Assembly: GCA_005879015.1 (NCBI GenBank)
Contig: VBMC01000081.1
Location: 1 to 11,351 of the forward strand
DNA from: Methanobacteriota archaeon
Lineage (GTDB): Archaea > Thermoplasmatota > Thermoplasmata > RBG-16-68-12
Direction of reading: 5' to 3'
Length of the DNA: 11,351 nt
The number at the start of each line of letters is the position of its first letter. Positions within the stretch are counted from its first letter, which is position 1. The position numbers were made by a program, and so were the translations under genes. Below, piece after piece: positions 1 through 7,000 of the stretch. Below the pieces are notes generated by a model. That model made no database searches. It saw nothing but the letters and a program-made list of their open reading frames with translations, and was not told the origin of the DNA.

Positions 1-175
1 GCTCGAGGCCGCGAAGGTCTCCGCGGACGCGGTCGTGACGGAGCTCCGTGCGGTGATCGAGGAACTGAAGGCCGCGATGTTCCTCACGGGGTCGACCTCG
101 ATCGAACAACTCCAGGACCGGCGTGTCATCGTGAGCCCGCCGACCGCGAGCTGGCTCGAGGCGCGAGAAGCGTGA
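1..175 (+). CDS. fni: Type 2 isopentenyl-diphosphate delta-isomerase, C-terminal fragment
   Basis: Partial gene cut by the left edge; only the last 57 residues are visible (frame starts at base 2, stop TGA 173-175). Type 2 IPP isomerase is a cytoplasmic FMN/NADPH-dependent enzyme that interconverts IPP and DMAPP, the two C5 units of archaeal lipids. The visible end carries the family's terminal helix and loop, AAMFLTGSTSIEQLQ, followed by a short strand (RRVIV) and a closing Trp-Leu-Glu segment, as in known Fni C-termini. The next gene, four bases on, is a polyprenyl synthase that would consume the DMAPP, which supports the call and a shared operon. Active-site and FMN-binding residues lie outside the window, so catalytic integrity cannot be judged. 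Confidence 0.85.
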   Translation, partial: LEAAKVSADAVVTELRAVIEELKAAMFLTGSTSIEQLQDRRVIVSPPTASWLEAREA

Positions 176-179
176 CCGG

Positions 180-1301
180 ATGACTGCCTCGGAACCGGAG
201 TCGGCGGAGGCGCGCCTCGATGCGCTCCTCCGGCCGTATCGAGAGGCCTCGAACGGCCAGATGGAGTCGATCTGGAACGAGTTCGCCGCCGAGCATCCGG
301 AGAGTTCCTTTCCGTCCTCGCAGACGATGCGGCGGAACGCCCGCCTCTTCCTGGCGGGGAAGCGTTATCGCTTCGCCCTCGCGATCGCCGGGTACCGCCT
401 CATGACCGGCGAGAGACCGTCGCGCGACCTGGAGCGGGCCGCGACCTGGCTCGAGTGGTACCACCTCTACACGCTCTTCCTCGATGACATCATGGACGAG
501 GACGTCCGCCGACGGACCTTGCCAAGCGCGTGGTCCACGAACGCGAAACTGTTCCGCGGCGACGATGCGGACAAGGCGGCGGCCCTCTTCCGGACGCGTC
601 GGCACCGGTACGGCGTCTCGCAGGCGATCCTCGATGCCCTCCGCATCCGCTCCCTGGCCGAGCGGTCCATTGAAGGATCGGTGGGCCTCCATCCCTCCAT
701 CCGTCTCGAGCTGCTCTCCGAGTTGACCAACGTGGACCTGATCGTCAGCGACGGCCAAGGCCTCGACATCGATTTCGAAGGCATGGAGCGGATTCCCGAG
801 GAAGCCTACGTGCGGATGAGCGAGGCGAAGACCGGCCGCTTGTATCTGGGTGCGGCGGCAACCGCCGCGATCGCGGCGCGTGCTTCGTCGGAAGATCGGG
901 CCGCCATCGAGGCGTTCGCGCGTGCCTTCGCGGTCGCGTTCCAGGACCGAGACGACCTGTTGGGCTCCGGCGTCGTCTCGTCGAAGGTCGGCGGCTCTGC
1001 GGAAGGAGATATCCGTCAGGGGAAGCGGACGCGGCTGTACGTCCTCGCGCTCGAACGAATCCCGCGGAAGGACCGCGCGGCATTCCTGCGTTCTTACGGC
1101 CGCGGTCCCCGGACCACGAAGAAGGACGTGTCGACGGTGCGGGACCTGCTGCGGCGGTTCGCGCTCCCGGAGATGGAAAGGCGGATCGAGACCAATCTGG
1201 CGGCGGCCCGAAAGGCGTTGGACCGTCTCTCGGCGAAGGATGCGGAAGCCCGGAACGTCCTCGAGGCCCTCGTGGACGCGCAGCGGGTTCGGATCCGCTA
1301 A
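180..1301 (+). CDS. Polyprenyl synthase, geranylgeranyl diphosphate synthase-like
   Basis: 373-residue trans-isoprenyl diphosphate synthase, expected in the cytoplasm to condense DMAPP or an allylic diphosphate with IPP, giving GGPP or a similar chain for archaeal ether lipids. Visible motifs: GKRYR at 60-64 (family GKRxRP, here with Phe for Pro), the first aspartate-rich motif LDDIMDED at 101-108 followed by RRR at 110-112, GQGLD at 192-196, KTG at 217-219, the second aspartate-rich motif FQDRDDLLG at 254-262, then GDIRQGKRT at 276-284. The third Asp of the usual DDxxD second motif is Gly262. At 373 residues it is somewhat longer than the common 300-350. ATG at 180 lies four bases after the fni stop, so the two genes are probably cotranscribed. 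No strong Shine-Dalgarno sequence is visible. Its stop overlaps the convergent radB stop. The superfamily is secure; product chain length cannot be read from sequence. Confidence 0.9.
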   Translation: MTASEPESAEARLDALLRPYREASNGQMESIWNEFAAEHPESSFPSSQTMRRNARLFLAGKRYRFALAIAGYRLMTGERPSRDLERAATWLEWYHLYTLFLDDIMDEDVRRRTLPSAWSTNAKLFRGDDADKAAALFRTRRHRYGVSQAILDALRIRSLAERSIEGSVGLHPSIRLELLSELTNVDLIVSDGQGLDIDFEGMERIPEEAYVRMSEAKTGRLYLGAAATAAIAARASSEDRAAIEAFARAFAVAFQDRDDLLGSGVVSSKVGGSAEGDIRQGKRTRLYVLALERIPRKDRAAFLRSYGRGPRTTKKDVSTVRDLLRRFALPEMERRIETNLAAARKALDRLSAKDAEARNVLEALVDAQRVRIR

Positions 1302-1969
1302 TCCTCGAGTCCCTGGCCCGTGATCCGGAACGTCGCGCGCGTCCCTTCTTCCCGGTGCCGATGCTTGTCCAGGACCGCCGTGCGGGCACTGAGCCCCGTC
1401 CGCTCGAACCGGACGATCGTCTTCGCGTTGTGGCTCAGCATGTGGCCTCCGAGCGGCATGTAGGCGCCCGTGTCGATGTCCGTGTACACCTGGGACGTGA
1501 CGACGACCGGAATCCCCCGCTCTCGGGAGACCCGGAGGAGCTTCGCGATTTGCCGGGTGAGTCCGTACCGCTCTTCGCGCCGCGTCTCATCCCGCATCGT
1601 GAGGCGATAGTGCATCGTGATGCTGTCGATCACGATGAGGCCGACCTCCGACTTGCTGTTCGCGAGCTTCACGGCCTTCTCGATCAAGTTCTCCTGTTCC
1701 TCGAAGCTGTACGGCTCGGAGAAGAGGATGTTCTTCGCGACGACCTCGAAGTCGTCCCCGCAGATCTGTCGCAAGCGTTCGAGCGACACGCCCTCCGTGT
1801 CGATGTAAATCACCTTGCGTCCCGCCCGGACGACGTTCCGTGCGAGTTGGAGACAGAAGTTCGTCTTGCCGCTGCCCGCCTCTCCGTGCAGGAGGGTGAT
1901 ACATCCCTCCTCGACTCCCCCGCCCAGGAGGTCGTCCAGGGCCCGGCAGCCCAGGGCCACCTTCATCAT
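1298..1969 (-). CDS. radB: DNA repair and recombination protein RadB
   Basis: RecA/Rad51-superfamily ATPase, the archaeal RadA paralogue that lacks the N-terminal helix-hairpin-helix domain; RadB is thought to assist or regulate RadA-mediated recombination. In the 223-residue product starting at base 1969, GCRALDDLLGGG near the N-terminus leads to Walker A GEAGSGKT (about residues 29-36) and Walker B LIVIDS (about 111-116), followed by VVVTSQVY and a KTIVRFER strand, all typical. Start choice is open: TTG at 1981 is in frame and ATGs lie at 1969 and 1966. I chose 1969 because the family begins only a few residues before the GCxxLD motif; none of the three has a convincing ribosome site. It follows nmd3 by 26 bases on the same strand, so one transcript is likely. 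Its TAG overlaps the TAA of the convergent prenyl synthase. Confidence 0.9.
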   Translation of the reverse strand: MMKVALGCRALDDLLGGGVEEGCITLLHGEAGSGKTNFCLQLARNVVRAGRKVIYIDTEGVSLERLRQICGDDFEVVAKNILFSEPYSFEEQENLIEKAVKLANSKSEVGLIVIDSITMHYRLTMRDETRREERYGLTRQIAKLLRVSRERGIPVVVTSQVYTDIDTGAYMPLGGHMLSHNAKTIVRFERTGLSARTAVLDKHRHREEGTRATFRITGQGLED

Positions 1970-1995
1970 CTGTGTGGTCAAAGCCCCGGCGCCCT

Positions 1996-3021
1996 TTAAT
2001 CCTTCGAGGCGTTCGTCGGAAGGGCCGATAGGTACGCGCCCTCCGGAGTCCAGACGACGACGGCTCGTGCGGTGGTCCTCTTCGGTGCGGGCCGGAGGGG
2101 CCGTTCCTCCGCACTGTCCGGGTGGACGGCGACCGTTTCGCCCGACTCGAGCCGTTGCACGCGCGCCTCGAACCGCTCTGCGTCGATGCGCCTTGCGCCG
2201 CGGACGTCCTTCGGCTTGAAGCGTCTCCGTTCACCGGTGACGAGGTCCCGCAGCACGACGAACGGGCGGATCGAGGTCACCTCGGCGAGGGAACCCTTGT
2301 GCCGCACGACGTCACCCTTCTGGAAGGCCGCGAGTCGGACGAGGGCCGTCACTCGGTATACTTCCTTCCCCTGTTTCTGTCCGAACAACTTCGGAGAGGC
2401 CGACACGGTCCCGCCGAACGACCCCGCGATCTCGCGCGCGAGCCCTTTCGCGAGCGCATTCGTGCTCACATAGAAGTCGAGGCCTCCGTGGACCTCCTCG
2501 ACCCGCGAGACGAACGTGGCCGCACCCTCCGACCGATCGACGCGCGCGGTGATGAACGTTCGGACGGCATCCACTTCCCGGGGCGTGAGCTCGCGGTCCT
2601 CTCCACGGACCTGCAGGATTCCTTCGTAGTACCGGCCCCGTTGCTTCTGACACGAATCGCAGAGGGACGGCTTGATCCGGACGCGGACGTGGAAGTCCTG
2701 GACGACGGCGAGGTCCTGGAACCGACCGACCGCCTTCACGGTGAGGGCTAGGTTGTTGGCGTCCTCGTCCCTTGTGACCTGGGTGAAGCCGACGCGCTCG
2801 TAGGGCGCGAGGGGCGGCATCGCTTCGCGAAGGATTTGCGGGAGCGCCAGCTCGCGGTCCACCTTGGACCATCCGGAGCGGAGGCGATAGGATCCGCAGG
2901 ATTCGCATCGCGCGATGTCGAGGAGTTCGATTGGTTGGACGACCGGATACTTTTTCCGGAAGCACTTCGCGCAGAGGCCTTCGTAAACGGGACCCTCCGT
3001 CCCGCATTCGACACAGAACAT
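1996..3021 (-). CDS. nmd3: Archaeal NMD3 family protein
   Basis: 341-residue archaeal homologue of NMD3, the eukaryotic large-subunit export adaptor; archaeal forms lack the eukaryotic export tail and probably act in 50S biogenesis or quality control. The N-terminal zinc part carries CxxC pairs at C3/C6, C17/C20, C39/C42 and C121/C124, enough for two zinc sites. The middle (about 80-230) is the NMD3 core with GGLDFYVSTNALAKGLAREI, the motif that most supports the call. The C-terminal part (about 235-290: QKGDVVRHKGSLAEV) looks like a small beta-barrel, followed by a basic, low-complexity stretch. ATG at 3021 begins the typical MFCVECG opening. A TATA-like box 30 bases upstream suggests a very short or absent leader. 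It is the first gene of the nmd3-radB pair. Confidence 0.87.
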   Translation of the reverse strand: MFCVECGTEGPVYEGLCAKCFRKKYPVVQPIELLDIARCESCGSYRLRSGWSKVDRELALPQILREAMPPLAPYERVGFTQVTRDEDANNLALTVKAVGRFQDLAVVQDFHVRVRIKPSLCDSCQKQRGRYYEGILQVRGEDRELTPREVDAVRTFITARVDRSEGAATFVSRVEEVHGGLDFYVSTNALAKGLAREIAGSFGGTVSASPKLFGQKQGKEVYRVTALVRLAAFQKGDVVRHKGSLAEVTSIRPFVVLRDLVTGERRRFKPKDVRGARRIDAERFEARVQRLESGETVAVHPDSAEERPLRPAPKRTTARAVVVWTPEGAYLSALPTNASKD

Positions 3022-3050
3022 GTCCGCGCCGTTTCTATTGGCCCGGCGCT

Positions 3051-3058
3051 ACTTAAGT
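3051..3058 (-). promoter_or_regulatory. TATA-like box of nmd3
   Basis: The palindrome ACTTAAGT sits about 30 bases upstream of the nmd3 ATG on the minus strand, the spacing expected for an archaeal TATA box with a transcript starting within a few bases of the start codon. No clear purine-rich BRE is seen next to it. Called from spacing and AT content in a GC-rich background. Confidence 0.45.
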
Positions 3059-3101
3059 GCTGGCGTGCGTGCCACGGGCCATCGATATCCACACGGAAGG
3101 C

Positions 3102-3110
3102 CATAAGTAT
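3102..3110 (+). promoter_or_regulatory. TATA-like box of the 189-residue membrane protein gene
   Basis: CATAAGTAT is an AT-rich island in GC-rich sequence, centred about 29 bases before the ATG at 3135. That geometry predicts transcription starting at or just before the start codon (leaderless). It also argues against an in-frame upstream ATG at 3057, which would precede the box. The intergenic region 3022-3134 is therefore a divergent promoter shared with nmd3. Confidence 0.45.
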
Positions 3111-3134
3111 CCGGCGGCGCGTCGGTCGCCATCC

Positions 3135-3704
3135 ATGAAGAAGGAGCCGTCTTGGTGGCGCTTGCGTCAGATTCGCCACCGGGACGCCGTGATCCTGTCC
3201 GTGCTTTCCTCCGCGTGCCTCCTCGCGGGGGAGCTTGTCGACAGCACGGAAATCAACATCACCACGGTGTACCGGGATTTTATTGCCCCTTATCTCGACA
3301 ATCCGCCCGTTCTGATCGTGGTGATTGGGCTCACGATCCTCGGCTTCACGACGGTCTTCGGCGGCATCTTCGTCCTCCTCGGCGGACTGCACTTCTCCTG
3401 GGGGCGTATCGGTCGGGGTCGGTTCCTGACCGGACTCGGCCTGGGGGTCAGCTTGCTCGGTTTGGTCGGCAAACTCTCGCGGACGATCCTCGCGATTGGG
3501 CGCGCGACCGGGAAGCCGTTCGGAGATCCGGTCGTCGCCCTGCTGGCGGTCAGCGTGGGTCTCACGGGACCCGGGATCCTCCTCGGAATCGGAAGCCACA
3601 CGCTGATGGGTCACTACGCCCTCATGCTGAAGAAGCATGCGAAACGGATCTGGCGCCGTTGGCGGAAGGCCCGGCGGCCAACGCATCGTTCATCCAAGTC
3701 GTGA
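3135..3704 (+). CDS. Multi-pass membrane protein of unknown function
   Basis: 189 residues with about four hydrophobic segments near 18-34, 58-84, 97-121 and 131-157, a basic N-terminus (residues 2-16) and a very basic C-terminal tail (166-189, rich in Lys, Arg and His) that should be cytoplasmic. The segment between helices 1 and 2 (about 35-57) contains an N-glycosylation-type Asn-Ile-Thr and would lie outside. The TM2-TM3 region is Gly-rich (LTILGFTTVFGGIFVLLGG). I do not recognise the family and see no catalytic motif. I chose the start at 3135, not the in-frame ATG at 3057, because MKKEPSWW is a natural start and a TATA-like box lies 29 bases before it. Transcribed alone, between nmd3 (divergent) and the DUF424 gene (convergent, 3-base gap). 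Confidence 0.72.
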   Translation: MKKEPSWWRLRQIRHRDAVILSVLSSACLLAGELVDSTEINITTVYRDFIAPYLDNPPVLIVVIGLTILGFTTVFGGIFVLLGGLHFSWGRIGRGRFLTGLGLGVSLLGLVGKLSRTILAIGRATGKPFGDPVVALLAVSVGLTGPGILLGIGSHTLMGHYALMLKKHAKRIWRRWRKARRPTHRSSKS

Positions 3705-3707
3705 GGG

Positions 3708-4004
3708 TCAGAGCATCATCACGAACTGGGCATGCGGAACCCCGTCAATCCGCAGGATCCCGCCGTCGGAGACGAATCCCGCCCGCATCGCCGCGTCGAC
3801 GGTCTCCGCGCCGACGAAGTTCCCGATCGTCGCAAGCTTCAGCTGGTCCAAGAACGTTTCCTCCGAGACGACGTCCCCTTCGTAGAACTTCCCCACCTCG
3901 ATTTTGAACTTGCCCTCGCGGAAGGTCTTGCCGATCAGGTCCGCATCCGCCGCGGCGACCAAGGTCTCCTTCCCCTGGTGGTACACCTTCATGCGGATCG
4001 GCAT
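3708..4004 (-). CDS. DUF424 family protein
   Basis: 98-residue archaeal protein of the DUF424 family. The pattern GKETLVAAADADLIGKTFREG, a short KIEV strand, FYEGDVVSEE and LKLATIGNFVGAETVDAAMRAG follows the family closely (roughly residues 11-75). Function is not established; homologues are often encoded near translation or information-processing genes, so a housekeeping role is inferred. It starts 13 bases after the mcm stop on the same strand and is probably cotranslated from the mcm message. ATG at 3992 (protein beginning MKVYHQG) is an in-frame alternative that fits the family's usual short N-terminus about as well. No ribosome site distinguishes them. It ends three bases from the convergent membrane-protein gene. 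Confidence 0.82.
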   Translation of the reverse strand: MPIRMKVYHQGKETLVAAADADLIGKTFREGKFKIEVGKFYEGDVVSEETFLDQLKLATIGNFVGAETVDAAMRAGFVSDGGILRIDGVPHAQFVMML

Positions 4005-4017
4005 CGGTGGGCCGCGG

Positions 4018-7000
4018 CTACAACCGCTCGACGAGCTTATACTTGTTTTTCGCGGGGCTGTAGATCTCTCCTTCCTGGGCCCAGCGCTTCAACCACGAGT
4101 CGACCTTCGCGGGCGGGATCCCGCGTTCCTGGGCGATGCGGACGATGTCCTCGTAATCCGCGACGCCTTCGGGTCCCGCGAGCTCGTTGATGATGTCCCG
4201 GATCGAGATGATCTGTTCGCGCTGGGACTGGCTGATCCCGGTCTGGATGATGTCGATGTCGAAGCGGCCCTCCTCGCCCGCGACCTTGCCCATCCAGTAC
4301 TCGACGATCCGAACCGCGCGCTCCGCGTCGTCCGCGGTCACGGCCTCGCTGAGCCGCATCCGCGCTCCCGCCTCCGCGAGGCGAATAATCGCTTCGAGCT
4401 GACGTGGGGTGATCGGGACGCTTGATCCCGCGGCCTCACCGGTCCTCCGGATGTCGAGGTATTTTTTCTCGATGATCGACATCGCATCGACGGTCATGAT
4501 TGGATAGATGCGTTTCGCGTAGGCCACGTACTTGCGCAGGAAGTCTGGATCCAGGTGCGGCGTGTACGGTTCTTCGAGAGCCTGGGACTCCTCCGTGACC
4601 AACCCGGCTTCGCGGCGCCTCCGGATCTCGCCGACGCGGTGGCCCTTCAGGATGTGCTCCGCCAGTTCTCGATCGCGGTCCGCCTGCGGCCGATCGATCA
4701 TGGAGAAGATGATGTCGAAACGACTGAGCAACGCAGGCGGCAGGTCGATCTGTTCCGATATGTATTTGTGTTCGTCGAATCGGCCAAACTTCGGATTCGC
4801 GGCAGCGAGGACCGCACATCGCGATTGAAGGACGGCCGTGATGCCCGCCTTTGCGACGCTGATCCTCTGCTGTTCCATCGCCTCATGAATCGCGGATCGA
4901 TCCTGCGGATTCATCTTCTCGATCTCATCGATTGCCGCCAATCCGAGATCGGCGAGGACGAGGGCACCGGCTTCTAAGGTCCACCGCCCCTCGCCGAACT
5001 CATCGCGCACCGCGGCAGCTGTATTGTGGACCAAGATACCGTTCGCAACGAAGGCATGTGAATCTCTCACCGAGAGATCGAAGACGGCCCTTTCTTCTGA
5101 GGACGACCTCACTTCGATCTCCTTGACCGGTTCCCAACGGACATCACCTGAAGCAAGAAGCCGGAGGAATTCGAATCGGCTTGGAATTCTTCCAATCCTC
5201 CGCAGGATCGGCGCAAGTTCTGCACCGATTTCGGCGGTGGTTCCGGGATCATTACCAGCGAGAAGGTCACCGATTCGCTGGATGACAAGGACCGGGAGTC
5301 TGGTCGGGCGTCGATTCCGACGATACAGGGTATCATGAATTCGGTGCTCCGGCAGATCCAGCCTCCGGGCGAGGCTAGCCCCCGTGAAGCCAGCCGAGCG
5401 AACGCTCCCTCGGATCTTCTCTCGCAGATCGGCTCCCAACCGAATGCGCCTCCCTTGATACATGCCGTTTCGATGCGCCGCCTCGAGCCCCTCAATGTGT
5501 TGAAGGAGAGCCTCATGCGTGACCGACTCTGCCCCATTCTCCACCGCGACGCCTCCGCCCGCATGGCTCCCGTAGGCTTGTGCTGGACTGACACCCAAGA
5601 GACGGCGGACATCGCGAAGATGTGGGCCGGCTCCTGAGATGAGGTCCACGTTCGAGTGTGGCCTGCGGGCCTCCATGTTCTCGAGGATTTCTTTCTTGCG
5701 AGGATGATTGAAACCAATGAGTTCGCGGAATCGGCAGAGGGAGTGCCAATCTCGGATGTCCAACACGCACTGATCGTGGCGAGTCACAATGGTCGTGCCA
5801 TCGACCCGCGTTGTACGGCGTCCGGCAACTCGACGGATTCGTTGAGTTGCATGAATACCGAAGCGAAGTAAAGCGAGCTGAACGCGGTTCCCCAGGCCTT
5901 GACTCGACGTCGTCAAGGAGAGACATGAGCTCCCGCGCGTGCGAATCTCAATCGTCCCATCCGTGTCGAATAGACCGCGGAGATACGCCGTCAGGTTCTT
6001 GCTGGGACCGTTGAGCAGGAGTCCGGGGAGGGCCAAACGGTGGGATTTCGGTGATGTAGGAACTCCCAGCTGCGAGAGAATCGAGGCGACGAGCCGACTG
6101 TGAAATCGGACTGTCGCGGCACGCTGAGGAGTCTGAGCTGTGAAGTCTACATTGACACCGAAGAGGCGGTGGACCAGGTGGGTGTAAGTCCGAATGAGGA
6201 CGGGATTGGAATTGTTGAACCGGATGGCGAAACCGCCAAGAGGTCTCTGTTCCACGCTCCCGTCGCCTGCGATGAGTCCCGCAAAGTACGCGAGATCCTG
6301 ATCGAGCCGCACCGGAAGGGTAATTCGGTGTCCGCCGAACTGCGAGTAGCTCCGAACGGATGCCGCCACGTCCACCTCGGTGGTACGGGCGGCGAGAGCT
6401 GCCCGAAGCAACTGGGCCAGGGGGATGCCGTGACGTCCGTCCTTCCAGGCATGGTACACCGCATCCTCCGATATCATCAATCGAGCGGCGGCCTCCCGCA
6501 AAGTTCCGTATTTGGTCTTCAGGGCGGAGAGGATCGCCTGAACGAGAGCCGGATCGACGTCCACGACGATTCGCGTGGTGATGTGTTGCAGAAGCGACAG
6601 CGTCAGGGGCGCCTCTCCTTCCGGGATCTCCAACCGACTGGCTGTGGCAATTCGCATTCCTGGGCGTACGAATCTCGCTTGAATCCAGGACTGTCCCATC
6701 GCATGGTCCGCAAGGATTCTCGTCGAAGGCGTGACGGTCAGGGACAAGCCGGACGAGGTCGCAATCCGGAGCATGTTGGCGGGACGTTTGAGGCGCCAAA
6801 CGGCCTCCAGGGGTCGCATCCCCAACCGATGGCGATCATCGAATGTGCCCACGGAACCCGTCGCCGCCCTCTTTTCCACCGGCCGCAGCGGGTCGGCGCC
6901 GCGGAAATAGGGCTCCGCAAGATCCTCGACCGACTGCATTCCTCGGTCCGTCGGGATCAAGCTATCCGCGGCGACGCATAGCCCGGCCGCGGTGGCCGCC

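Noticed and set aside
1298..1981. TTG at 1981 as the radB start.
   Set aside because: It is possible, but two in-frame ATGs lie four and five codons downstream, closer to the family's usual N-terminus, and no ribosome site favours TTG; kept only as an alternative.
3057..3134. Earlier in-frame ATG at 3057 for the 189-residue membrane protein.
   Set aside because: It would place the TATA-like box inside the gene and add a polar, non-signal-like 26 residues before a natural MKKEPSWW start.
2748..3686. 312-residue minus-strand open frame spanning the membrane protein and the nmd3 start.
   Set aside because: It is antisense to the hydrophobic membrane protein, crosses the divergent promoter, and its sequence is disordered and charged with no recognisable family.
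6100..6981. 293-residue plus-strand open frame opposite the intein.
   Set aside because: The minus strand here holds clear intein and LAGLIDADG motifs; the plus-strand translation has no matching features.
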